From: Smallanthus sonchifolius
Lineage: Eukaryota > Streptophyta > Magnoliopsida > Asterales > Asteraceae
Length of the DNA stretch: 64,000 bases
Assembly (NCBI GenBank): GCA_023525975.1
Contig: CM042030.1
Span: 33,412,350-33,476,349, forward strand
Direction: 5' to 3'
Positions 21,415 to 31,659 of this stretch are shown here, in pieces. Within the stretch, counting starts at the first letter, position 1. Each line of letters opens with the position of its first letter. Both the position numbers and the translations under genes were made by a program. The notes under the pieces are model-generated. The model was not told where the DNA came from, ran no database searches, and was given only the letters and a program-made list of their open reading frames with translations.

Positions 21415-21505
21415 CCTGCGTACTTAGTAAGTACGCATGACCAAACCATGCGTACTTAGTAAGTACGCAAGGCTTTTGCCTTGCGTACTTGTCAAGTACG
21501 CAGGA
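21415..21505 (+). repeat. Palindrome array in solo LTR S1
   Basis: Three successive palindromes with arms TGCGTACTT/AAGTACGCA, two with centre AGT and one with centre GTC, separated by ATGACCAAACCA and AGGCTTTTGCCT (itself palindromic). Directly upstream of the TATA box, so in a promoter-proximal position. Confidence 0.8.
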
Positions 21506-21519
21506 AGTGTTCCTGCCCC

Positions 21520-21527
21520 TATAAATA
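21520..21527 (+). promoter_or_regulatory. TATA box of solo LTR S1
   Basis: TATAAATA preceded by CCCC and followed by GAAGACTTGTCTTC, also a palindrome. The same TATA box occurs on the minus strand in the copy at 38853-39387. Confidence 0.6.
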
Positions 21528-21808
21528 GAAGACTTGTCTTCATTTGTAGGTGGAACTTTGGAACAGGTTGAGAGTTGTCCGGGTCGGGAAGAGCTCTCCC
21601 GACCCCTGGACCGTTAGCTTAGATGAGAGTTGTGTGTTCCTTCGGTATGTAGTCTGTAATACGGGATGACTTCTTTGTTATGGATTATGTTTCGTTTCAT
21701 TATCTTTTGTCTTTGTTCGTGTTTCTCTGTCTCGTTTCTTTGTTCCCACACAAATCACAGAACAGATCGTGTTATTTCCGCTGCGCGACGAGGCTCCCGG
21801 GACCTACA

Positions 21809-22456
21809 AAGGTGGCAAATATAAAACCAATAGAAACAAAGAGGAAGGGCGAGGAAGTAATGTATCGATTTAAATGAAGAAATTTCAAGTTCCCTAGGAG
21901 AGAGGGAAATAGTCCAGCCAGAAATCCCGAAGAAATGAAATGCGGTAGATGTCAAAAGACGGGACATGTTGCAATGAACTGTCCATCTTTTAAGTGTTTC
22001 AATTGTAATGATTTGGGACATCTGGGAAGAAATTGTACAAAACCTACTCAGCAAAAGCCCGAGGTAGGGGCTAAAGGTCTGGTGTTTGTGAAAGGCGAAG
22101 GAAGGAGGAACAACAATGCCAAGGTGGTAGCTGGTATGTTCCTAGTTAATAATGTTTATGCTAAAATCCTATTTGATATGGGAGAGAATAAAAGTTTTGT
22201 TTCAGATGCCTTTAGTTTGCAATTAGGCATGAAACCAATTCCACTTGAGCATGCTTACGTAATTGAGATGGCGAGTGGTGAGCAAATTAGGATAACCGAA
22301 TCGTACCTGGATTGCAAGATGACTCTAGGTAACAAAAATTTAATGATTGAATTAATGCCAATAATTATGTGGAAGTACGATGTTATCATTGGAATAGATT
22401 GGTTAAACCAATTCCATGCTCAGATTGATTGTGATCAACGAATTGTTAGGATTTGA
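21809..22456 (+). pseudogene. Element B gag zinc knuckles and protease
   Basis: From about 21935 the frame is open for 173 codons. Two CCHC knuckles, CGRCQKTGHVAMNC and CFNCNDLGHLGRNC, are followed by a basic linker and a retropepsin domain (AGMFLVNNVYAKILF...KYDVIIGIDWLNQFHAQIDC). The active site LFDTGA/LFDSGA of relatives reads LFDMGENKSFVS, so the catalytic Asp is present but the rest of the triplet is changed and the protease is probably inactive. A TGA at 22454-22456 ends the frame. The 22457-22623 linker is decayed. Confidence 0.82.
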
Positions 22457-22623
22457 AGACCTAATAGAGATTCTATAGTGATACAATGCGATAATGATAA
22501 GAATAAGATTGAAACGACTTCTGTAGCTAAGGCTTAGAAATGTGGGAATACAGGTTGTAGTATATTTGTAGTTTATGCTTTAGATTCTAAACCCGAACGG
22601 CAGATTATGGACATTCCTGTAGT

Positions 22624-25389
22624 ATGCAATCACCGGATGTATTTTCGAAAGAATTACCTGGTCTACCACCAGATAGACAAATCGAATTTCGAATCGAACT
22701 CATTCCCAGAGCGAAACCCATTGCTAAGGCACCATATCGTTTAGCACCTTCAAAATTAAAGGAATTGATGATGCAAATTCAAGAACTATTGGACAGAGGT
22801 TTTATACGTCCAAGTACTTCACCTTGGGGAGCACCGGTGTTATTTGTAAAGAAGAAGGATGGAAGCATGTGGATGTGTATAGATTATCGAGAATTAAACA
22901 AACTCACTATTAAGAACAAATACCCATTACCAAGAATAGATGATTTGTTCGATCAGCTGCAAGGAGCTAAATACTTCTTTAAGATTGATCTTAGATCTGG
23001 ATATCACCAGTTAAAAGTACAGGAAGAAAACGTACCTAAGACTACCTTTATAACCCGATACGGACACTATGAATTCTTAGTTATGTCATTTGGTCTAACT
23101 AAAGCCCCGCAACATTTATCGACATAATGAACCGAGTTTGTAAACCATTCTTGGACAAATTTGTTATGGTGTTCATAGATGATATCCTTATCTATTCTCA
23201 AACCCAAAAAGAACATGCCAAACATCTTCAGATAATCCTGGAAACTCTTAGAAAAGAGAAGTTGTACGCTAAGTTTTCCAAATGCGAGTTTTTGAAACAA
23301 GAGGTGCAATTCTTTGGGCATGTTATAAATCATCAGGAATCCAAGTAGATCCAACCAAGATCGAAGCTATTATGAAATGGGAGACTCCAAATACGCCGAC
23401 TAAGGTTTGAAGCTTTCTTGGACTAGCCGGATACTACCGAAGATTCATACAAGATTTCTCCAAGATCGCTACTCCACTAACTACTCTAACTTAGAAAGCT
23501 GTAAAGTTTGAATGGAGTCAGAAGCAAGAAGAGGCATTCAAAACCATTAAGCAGAAACTCAGTACCGCACCAATCTTAGCACTACCCGAAGGAAATGATG
23601 ACTTCGTCATCTATTGTGATGCTTCCCGTATTGGTCTAGGTTGTGTATTGATGCAGCGAGAAAAGGTTATAGCCTACGCATCACGACAACTTAAGGTTCA
23701 TGAGAAAAACTATACCACACACGACCTTGAACTTGGTGCTATAGTGTTTGCTCTAAAGATTTGGAGACACTATCTATATGGTACTAAGTGTGTGATATAT
23801 ACAGACCATAAAAGTCTCCAGCATATATTCAATCAGAAGGAATTGAATATGAGACAAAGAAGATGGACATAACTCATTAATGATTATGATTGTGAAATTA
23901 TATACCATCCCGGGAAAGCTAATGTTGTAGCAGATGCATTAAGTCGGAAGGAGAGAATTAATCCTATCAAGATAAGAGCCTTAAGGTTAGAAATCAAGAT
24001 AGACTGGATAGATCAGATTAAAGAAACACAAACCCAAGCACTCCATGAATATAACATTAAGAAGGAATGCATGGTTGGTAAGGAGAAGTTACTAAACAAA
24101 GGCAATGACGGAATCCTACGATTTGAAAATAGAATTTGGATTCCTAGATATGGGGAAATTCAAACAAACGTAATGGATGAAGCTCACAAATCCAAATACT
24201 CAATACATCCTAGAGCTGATAAAATGTATAAAGGCTTGAAGACTCATTGCTGGTGGCCGAAAATGAAGAGATCCATAGCCTAGTATATAGAAAAATGTTT
24301 AACTTGCCTTCAAGTCAAAATTAAACATCAGAAACCCGCAGGTCAACTACAGTAGTTAGAGATACCTATGTGGAAATGGGATAGAATTACTATGGATTTT
24401 GTTACAAAATTACCAAGAACCCAGAAAGGGCATGATGCTATTTGGGTTGTGGTTGACAGACTAACCAAATCAGCACACTTTATTCCTGTCAATGAGATCG
24501 TGAGTTGTCATGGTATACCGCTATCTATTATCTCTAATAGAGATAGTCGGTTCACTTCCAAATTCTAGACTAGTTTCCAGAAAGAGTTGGCAACACGAAT
24601 CAATATGAGCACGGCATATCACCCTCAAACAGATGGACAAAGTGAAAGAACAATTCAAACTCTAGCAGATATGATGAGGGCTTGTGCAATAGAATTTGGA
24701 GGTAGATGGGATATTCACCTGCCATTGATAGAATTTTCTTACAACAACAGCTATCATTCAAGTATAAAGGTTGCACCTTTTGAAGCCTTATACGATAGAA
24801 AAGGCAGAACTCCCATTTGTTGGACGGAAGTTGGAGATAGCCAACTATCTGGACGAGAAATCTTACAGGAGACAACGGATAAAATAATCCAGATCAAGCA
24901 AAGACTGAAAGCAACACAAGATCGACAGAAGAGTTATGCAGATAAACGTCGAAGACCGTTAGAATTCCAAATTGGTGACCACGTCATGTTGAAAGTATCA
25001 CCTTGGAAAGGTGTTGTGCGTTTCAGGAAACGTGAAAAATTAGGACCAAGGTATATTGGGCCTTATCAGATCCTAGAAAGAATTGGAGCTGTAGCATATA
25101 AACTTGAATTGCCTGAAGCATTGCAGAATATTCATAACACGTTCCACATGTCATGTTTACGCAAGTTCATAGCAGATCCCGATCAAGCAATCTCATTAGA
25201 TGACATACACGTCAATGACAAACTCTAATTCACCGAAAACCTATTAAAATATTAGAAACCCAAGAGTGAAAGCTAAGAAAGAAAACTATACCAATGGTAC
25301 TAGTACAGTGGCAAGGTCGGAAAGGTGCCGAAAAAATTTGGGAATTAGTAGAACAGATGAAAGTTAAATATCCCCATCTATTTGAATGA
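22624..25389 (+). pseudogene. Element B pol (RT-RH-IN-chromodomain), decayed
   Basis: RT pieces 22624-23127 ([12 protein letters not shown] to SFGLTKAP) and 23127-23348 ([11 protein letters not shown]) are separated by a 1-nt frameshift at about 23112. The RNase H region includes [18 protein letters not shown] and [22 protein letters not shown], ending in TAA. Integrase pieces 24071-24568 and 24587-25228 hold the WWPKMKR zinc-finger part, [16 protein letters not shown] and [11 protein letters not shown]. After TAA at 25226 a chromodomain-like tail (PMVLVQWQGRKGAEKIWE) runs to a stop at 25387-25389. At least six stops or shifts make it non-functional. Confidence 0.88.
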
Positions 25390-25417
25390 TCTTAAATTTT
25401 GAGGACGAAATTCTTTT

Positions 25418-25431
25418 AAGGAGATGAGATT
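25418..25431 (+). other. Polypurine tract, element B
   Basis: AAGGAGATGAGATT directly before the 3' LTR, preceded by GAGGACGAAATTCTTTT, the conserved pre-tract box of these elements. Confidence 0.75.
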
Positions 25432-25818
25432 TGTAACATCCAGATAATTCCAAGTCAAGTGAAGACTAAAGGTATCAAAAGACAAAGTTCAGGGGATAAA
25501 CTACAAGTCTTCCAAAGATGAAGGACTAAAAGTGAAATTCTAAAAATGAGGCAGACGTCGGACCGACATCCGATCCATATCGGTCTGATATGTGTTAACA
25601 AAGGAATAAATGAGGTGTTGACACGTGTCCTATGACTCACCGAGTGAAATTTTACGCGTGGCACCATGTCGGACCGACATCTCCACCCATTGCGGTCCGA
25701 CGGCCGTAGAATGAGGGACGGTCCAATAGGAAGCTGACGCAGGTAGGGCGATAGCGGTCCGAAATCAGCCAATAAGTAGATGGATTGATTTTAGATCTTG
25801 GCAGACACAAACACCTTC
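25432..25818 (+). repeat. Element B 3' LTR, first part
   Basis: TGTAACATCCAGATAATTCC onward, collinear with the 5' LTR from 9458. It has a shortened palindrome array (25555-25770) and a degenerate TATA region. Cut at 25818/25819 by element D, whose target duplication is CCTTC. It continues at 40955/40960. Confidence 0.9.
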
Positions 25819-27167
25819 TGTGACAATCCGGAATTTTTTTAGTCCAACTCCGTTAACTATTCCAGTTAAATCCTAACTTGTTATTAACCAAACTCAAACC
25901 CAAGGACCTATTCTGCCAATTCCCTGAACTCACTGCAGGAAATGGCAGGGACTAAACCTGTAATTAGTTCATTTTCGATCTGGTTGACTTTTGAAAGACA
26001 AATTCATAGCCAAGGATTCAAATTCAAGTTCTGAAACCGTTTTCTGTTGGAATTGAAACTGATAATGCACAATTATGACTTAAACACTCATCATTAACAA
26101 ATTAATCACAACATTAGTTCGAATTCAAATCAAATAATGAGAATTTAAAGTGTAACCGTCGAACTCAATGTTTAACCGATCGTATTCATCCGTATCAGTC
26201 ATTGATCTCACGAATTAGAGACCGGAACACCTTAGTCGCACCACACATATGCTTTTTCCTGCAACAATTCGTCCGAAGACGGGGTCGGGATCGCCGGAGA
26301 CTAGCCTCTTGTAGTCGGACCTGTGTTTTGATCATACACTACCAATCCTTTATCCATTCTGGTAATTACGTACCTCTTTAGCTTCGTTTTAATCTTTTAA
26401 TCATTAACCCTATGTTAATTCGGCTCCATATCATTGAAGTTAACAAGAACCCGATTCTAGGGTTCATGTGAATGTTATGTAATCGAATCCCATCAATCCG
26501 ATAATTAAAAATGAAATTGATCATGCCCACAGACTCGCCTCGACGTCTTGATCAAAAGCCCTATGTTATTTGGGGCTTACATGATCGAATTGATCAAGAT
26601 CGAGAATCTAGGGTTCATACGATTTGGGTTTAATCGAACCCTAACCTAAACACAATCTTAATCCAATTAATTGTTACGATTAGACTCGAAATCCTTTACT
26701 CTTTGAAAGCCTGTACCAATTGAATCAAATAACATCGAAATTATTATAAACCGTAAACTAGGGTTCATGCATATTTCTGTTTAATCAAACTCTTACCTAC
26801 ACCCGTTTGAAATGAAATTAAACTACATCATCAGTCTCGCAACACCTTAAATAGTAAAAGTCCTATGATTTAAACATATTTTATCATTTGAATGTTCAAA
26901 TCGATTCTGACTTTATAAACTAGGGTTTCGATCCTTCTTTCATAAATTAAACGACCTAAATCTTATCGTTTTTGCAATTAAACCCATACACAGGATCGTG
27001 ATTATCAATCTACCAAAACCCCTATATTCCCATGATTTATCGAAGTCGAAATCGGGAGTATTAGGACAGTCTCGATCGCGAATGGATGTGGGGAAGGAAC
27101 TCACGGGAGCTCCTTGATAAAACCATTCCAAGTTGGATTAGTTCGCGATACCCTAGCGGGCGGGACT

Positions 27168-27213
27168 GGTTAGAGACTGGTGCGTGTGTGGGAGAGACCC
27201 GGGTTCGAGACCG
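27168..27213 (+). promoter_or_regulatory. tRNA-like A-box/B-box segment in LTR
   Basis: TGGTTAGAGACTGG (27168-27181) resembles an RNA Pol III A box. GGTTCGAGACC (27203-27213) is a perfect B-box consensus, set in a hairpin with arms GGGAG and CTCCC. The spacing is shorter than in a real tRNA gene and no acceptor stem forms, so it is not a tRNA gene. It is repeated in the 3' LTR (36024-36069) and on the minus strand in S2 (38254-38298). Confidence 0.4.
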
Positions 27214-27996
27214 GGCTCCCATAATTAATTTTTGAACATTTTCTGATAATATTTAATTAATAAAAATCAAACCCAATATTATTATTATATTATATAAACG
27301 TGTTTTAGCCCGGGAAACAACCCGTGGGCTCGGGTTTGAACCTTGTAACCAATTTTACTATTCCTCTCCACTTTTAAAAATAATGTATTTATATATTTTT
27401 TAAACCGTAACCTTGTATAAAATAATATAATTATATTATTTTCAAACCGCGTTCAACGTTAATAAAATAGTATATATATATTATATTATTTCGACTCATT
27501 TAATTATCTTGTGTAGCATTTCTTGAAAGTATAAATAATATAAATAGTTATATTGTTTACCTACGTTATTTACCTCAATTAAAAAAAATATATTTGTTAT
27601 TTTCCACTCCAAGGATTATCTAGTCAATCTCTCGAATTTAAAAATAATATATTAAATTATATTATTTCCCTAACATTTGTAATCGACTCAAACGCCTGAA
27701 AATAATTATTTATTTATTATCCGTTATCAACTTTCGGCGTGTAAAGCAAATTTCCTAAAATCATTATAATAAGATATATATAATTATATATGTAAAAAGC
27801 TCTGTCGACACGTTCGTTTATGCCTAAATCCTTAGAATGCATTAGGACATTCTAATTTTTCCGTGTCGTTGTCACAATTCCTATTATTATCCCTAATTTA
27901 TGTGTTTATAATATTAGGGCATTCGTAAGTCTTTTGAGACTTACACACGTGGTTCCAACTTATCATTTGTGTGATACTACCTACAACGCAACGCAG

Positions 27997-28464
27997 GTGA
28001 GTTTTCACGGCCCCTTTTTACTGTTTTAACTTGGGGAGAAAACATGATTAAACGATTTTGAGATTTTGTAATTCGTATGATATCGATGTTAAAGCTAAGC
28101 GTAACACGCTATCACAGAAAGTCCTCATCTTATATCGGACCGTTAATATGGATCTTAGCGAGATAATATTTAGTAGTACTACTGGGTTTGACAAATCCCA
28201 CCCACATTAGTCGTGCTAACTCGATTAGAGATTGAACGGGTGAAATGTTAGCCTACTCACACCGCCAGTGTTGATAGACCTGGAAGGAGGTAAATAAACA
28301 AACAGTCAGCTTCAGTTGCGAGCGCTTGAGTTAAACATTAACATAGGTTAGCTACCTATAGATACATATTGAATGATCATAAATCTGGTAAACGCTAATT
28401 TATATATTGAAACCTGTGAACTCACCAACCTTGTGTTGACATATTTTCTTACATGTTTTCTCAG
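27997..28464 (+). other. Putative leader intron in element D LTR
   Basis: CAG/GTGAGTT to TTTTCTCAG/GT, 468 nt, with branch-like CTCAC 38 nt before the acceptor. The 3' LTR keeps the donor (GT at 40187) but its acceptor is mutated (TCTCTG for TCTCAG). The same architecture is in F (52780-53238) and S2 (minus strand, 37500 to 36836). Confidence 0.55.
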
Positions 28465-28729
28465 GTCGCTAAGATAAGGCACAGGTGCACATTAGGGCAT
28501 GCATGGGATTCATCTATTTTGATTGTGCTTATTTATGTTTGATTGGATTATTTTGTATTGTACTTGGATCATTTGGACTTTTGGACTTTTGGTTTAGGCG
28601 CGTCTGTTTTACGCATTTGCTTTTCTTTATGCTTCCGCATTGAAACTCTGATAGATATGATATTTTCATTTGAGTCCCATGTAGAGTCGTTTCAAACTCC
28701 GTTAGTTGAAATTTGGGGGTGTGACATAT

Positions 28730-28742
28730 TGGTATCAGAGCC
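28730..28742 (+). other. Primer-binding site, element D
   Basis: TGGTATCAGAGCC, 3 bases after the LTR end, complementary to the initiator-Met tRNA 3' end. Confidence 0.9.
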
Positions 28743-28842
28743 ATTGGTTATAGAGAACTAGGATTGCATACTAGACTATAGCCTCACACATTAGTTACAT
28801 GTCATTTGGATGTTTGGCACTTATATATATTGTTACAGGAAC

Positions 28843-29648
28843 ATGTCGTCAACTCCACCTCCATCACCTAAGGCACTAGGACATAAGGCACCTATCCTAT
28901 CATCCCCGGAGCCCAAAAGGCGCCGGACTATTCAAGTGACTATTCAGTTGACCAGGGGGAAACGAGCAGTGCGCAAGCAATGAATCATGCTCGCAATTGG
29001 AACGCATACCCGCAAATGATCCAAAGATGGATCGAAATGGGAAATGTCCCATCACCTTACTTTGGTTCTGCTTCCTTATCATCTACCTTACCTAGCTTGC
29101 CATGCACTATTGAACAAGCTTTTGCAGCCTTTGTATTTTACATGTCTAGGGAGTTGAGTATTGTGAAAGATGCTACTGATGAGATACCTGACATTCTGAA
29201 GAGAGAGTCTCAAATAGAGGAGAATAAGGTAGGGATAGAGCTTTTGACTGCTGAACTAGCAGTAACGGATCAAGTCCATAACGTCTTGGTGGATCGGGTG
29301 ACACATTTGGAGACAAGGGTAGACACCTCGAATTTTGAGGTAGGAGGGATTCTGGAGAGAGTGGCTAATCTGGAAGGCCAACTGCAAGCAGCAAACCATG
29401 CTGCCGAGGGACTCCAAGAAAGAGTAACTCACTTGGAAGTCCAACTACAAGCACCCCTATTTCCTGAGGAGATTCCACTTTCTGACGGCGAGAAAGAGCC
29501 CTTCGAGGAAAAAGAGCCCTTCGAGGAAGAGCCCTTCGAGGAGGAGCCCTTCGAGGATGAGCCCTTGGAGGAGGAGCCACCCAAGGAGGAACCGGTGGAG
29601 ATTGATGATGCTCAATCATACGTCTCTTCCGATGACGAGGATGTTTGA
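28843..29648 (+). pseudogene. Accessory pre-gag ORF, element D (coiled coil, acidic tail)
   Basis: Starts MSSTPPPSPKA and is homologous over its whole length to the ORF at 53672-54418 in element F. A 1-nt deletion around 28945-28965 shifts the frame and gives a TGA near 28980, after which the ancestral frame is open from 28980 to 29646. It encodes a Pro/Ser-rich N-terminus with a basic KRRR patch, a conserved middle (WNAYPQMIQRWIEMGNVPSPYFGS), a coiled coil with RVTHLE-type repeats every 21 residues and a C-terminal EEPFE repeat ending DAQSYVSSDDEDV. No known family recognised; not gag, protease, RT, integrase or obvious envelope. Function unknown. Confidence 0.75.
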
Positions 29649-29898
29649 TGATCTTCCTATTCTATCTTTCTTTCATTTATGTTTTGCTTATGTTATTTCT
29701 CTTTTCAAACCTAGATGGGTAAGGTTGTTCCCATTCAATAAAAGCATGAGAAGTTTAATGTTTGAATTATTTATTTTGTAGCCTTACAATTTATTTAATT
29801 TTCAAAATATTAGATGTTGTATTTCTTTACTCGTACAAAAATAATATTTAATATGCGATATATTTCTCATTGTTTTGTATTTGTGAATGTGAAGAATC
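29649..29898 (+). other. Spacer between accessory ORF and gag, element D
   Basis: 250 nt without coding potential, exactly as long and about 90 percent similar to the F spacer (54419-54667). It has CCTAGATGGGTAAGG, a possible donor, and TTCAATAAAAGCATG, which holds a poly(A)-type AATAAA. Conservation suggests a role in expression of the two ORFs. Confidence 0.45.
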
Positions 29899-31160
29899 AT
29901 GTCAGGAAGAGGACGTGGAGGTCGTGCTGGTGGCCGAGGTACCATTAACATGACGGCAGCGGAGCTAGCGGCACTAATAAACGATAGTGTGGCGGAGGCT
30001 CTAGCAGCACAGAATGCTGCAGGTAAATGCTTTAGCTATTGACTAATGATGTCAATTCATCTCTTAAAAAGCATGTCCTAAACTCTATAATCCCAATCCT
30101 ATTTTGTTTCTGACTCCAGGCCCGCAAAACGCGCAACCAGCCTGCACCTTCAAGGCATTCATGGATTGTAAGCCCATGCCTTTAGTGAAGCTGAAGGAGT
30201 TGTCGGACTACATCGTTGGCTCGAGAAAGTAGAATTAGTGATTGCCATGTGCAACTGCCCAGTGGCAAATCAGGTCAAGTTCGCCGCTGGAACTTTGGAG
30301 GGCCCGGCTCTCACATGGTGGAACGCCCAGGTCCAGATGTTGGGTCTGGCCATGGCAAATGGACTCCCGTGGGTGGATTTTAAGTCGATGATGAAGGAGG
30401 ATTACTGTCCTCACGATGAAATTCAGAAGTTAGAGGGAGAGTTCTGGAACCAAAAGATGGAGGGTTCTGAAATTGAACTCTATACCACACGTTCACATGA
30501 ACTTGCTACTATGTGCCCGCATATGGTGACCCCTGATTACAAGAGAATTGAACTATATATTGGAGGTCTAGTGCCTCAAATACAAAGCATGGTTACTTCA
30601 TCCAACCCTACCACTATCCAGCAGACTATCCGACTTGCTCATAAGTTAACCGATCAGGCGATGACTCAAGGGACTCTACCCCCGAAAGGTTCGGTCTCTA
30701 AATCCACCAATAATCATAAACGCAAGTTTGACCACCGCTCCAATAACCACTCCAACTCTGACTCCAAAGGACCCCAGCCCAACCAACCCCAGTTTAATCA
30801 ACCACAACATCAACAGCAGCGTAAGTTTGAGCCTGCCAAGAACTTCAACCAGTCAACCTCTTCAGGTCAAAACCAGAGTGGTTACATGGGAAAATCTCCT
30901 AAGTGTAACAAGTGCAACTTCCATCACTTCGGGTTTTGCAATCGTTGTCAGCGGTGTGGTAAAATAGGTCATGCTGCCCAAGATTGTAGGGATGAGTTGC
31001 AAGCTAAACAACCTTATTAATAGCCTGGATCTACAAGGGGTTGTTTCGAGTATGGGAAGGAGGGACATATTCGGAAGAATTGTCCTCAGTTAAAGAAGGG
31101 AGGTAATGGAAACCACAACCCTAACCAGAATAACAACAATGGTGGTAACAATGGCAATGG
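29899..31160 (+). pseudogene. Element D gag, two exons
   Basis: Exon 1 29899-30022 encodes MSGRGRGGRAGGRG...AALINDSVAEALAAQNAAG. A GT-AG intron 30023-30119 follows. Exon 2 continues with ACTFKAFMDCKP, then a 1-nt deletion (AAGCCC for AAGCCCC in F) shifts into the frame open from 30238: core gag (FAAGTLEGPALTWWNAQVQ, YTTRSHELATMCPHMVTPDYKRIELYIGGL), a Gln/Asn-rich basic linker, and CNRCQRCGKIGHAAQDC. Two stops at 31018-31023 precede a second knuckle-like CFEYGKEGHIRKNC, which has lost one Cys (C to Y), and a Gly/Asn-rich run to about 31160. Confidence 0.82.
30023..30119 (+). other. Intron within gag, element D
   Basis: 97 nt, GCAG/GTAAATGC to CTGACTCCAG/G, phase 1. It contains in-frame stops (for example in TTGACTAATGA), so gag exon 1 can only join exon 2 after splicing. 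The homologous intron in F is 98 nt (54792-54889) at the identical position and phase, and there removal restores a continuous frame without any indel. Confidence 0.7.
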
Positions 31161-31659
31161 TGGAGGAAATGGTGCGAAGGGACGAGCCTTCGTGCTAGGA
31201 TCAAGAGAAGCTCGTTATGATCATAATGTGGTCACCAGTAAGTTTCTCTTAAATAATTACTTTGCTTCTGTCCTTTTTGACACTGGTGCTGATAGGAGTT
31301 TTGTATCTAAGAAACTTAGTGATATGATAAAAGGAACTCCAACTCTGTTAGAAGCTAAGTATATAATAGAGATAGCTGATGGCCAAATAACTGAAGCAAC
31401 TCACATTCTTAAGGGATATAAGCTTGAGCTAGCTAGACATATACTTGATATCGACCTTATGCCGGTCACACTTGGTAGTTTTGATGTAATTGTCGGCATG
31501 GATTGGTTATCTAAAAACCAAGCTGAAATTATCTGTCATGAGAAAATTGTTCGTATTCCTCTCCCGAGTGGAGAAACCCTTTCCGTTCAGGGCGAAAGAG
31601 TTGGTGTAGTCATAGGCATCATATCCTTTATGAAAGCACAAAAATGCCTTCGAAAATGA
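31161..31659 (+). pseudogene. Element D protease
   Basis: Retropepsin domain with intact LFDTGADRSFVS near 31276-31311 and a second segment GSFDVIVGMDWLSKNQAEIIC. The frame is shared with gag and RT. The TGA at 31657-31659 replaces a Gly codon in KGHTAI (compare F). The sequence then continues to RT. Confidence 0.85.

Larger units (their letters stand above)
21310..21808 (+). mobile_element. Solo LTR S1 (first copy)
   Basis: A 499-bp sequence starting TGTAGAAGCATG and ending GGACCTACA, in the gag of element B. Flanks AAGGC (21305-21309) and AAGGT (21809-21813) look like a 5-bp target duplication with one change. It has a TATA box (21520-21527) and a palindrome array (21415-21505), and no coding capacity. 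An inverted second copy is at 38853-39387. Read as an LTR left by recombination; a short non-autonomous element is also possible. Confidence 0.75.
25819..28726 (+). repeat. Element D 5' LTR
   Basis: A 2908-bp LTR, AT-rich in the second half (27230-27960). Visible parts: a tRNA-like A/B-box segment (27168-27213), a strong donor CAG/GTGAGTTTTC (GT at 27997), the complementary GAACTCACC at 28418-28426 and a strong acceptor, pyrimidine-rich and ending TTTTCTCAG at 28464. No clear TATA box was recognised. About 97 percent identical by eye to the 3' LTR. Confidence 0.92.

Noticed and set aside
27160..27225. tRNA gene
   Set aside because: The B box is perfect, but no acceptor stem pairs, the A-to-B distance is too short, and the segment is repeated as part of each LTR copy. 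Reported only as a Pol III-like segment.
29365..29619. Minus-strand Arg/Pro-rich ORF
   Set aside because: It is the antisense of the acidic EEPFE repeat of the accessory ORF; its composition follows from the repeat and has no independent support.
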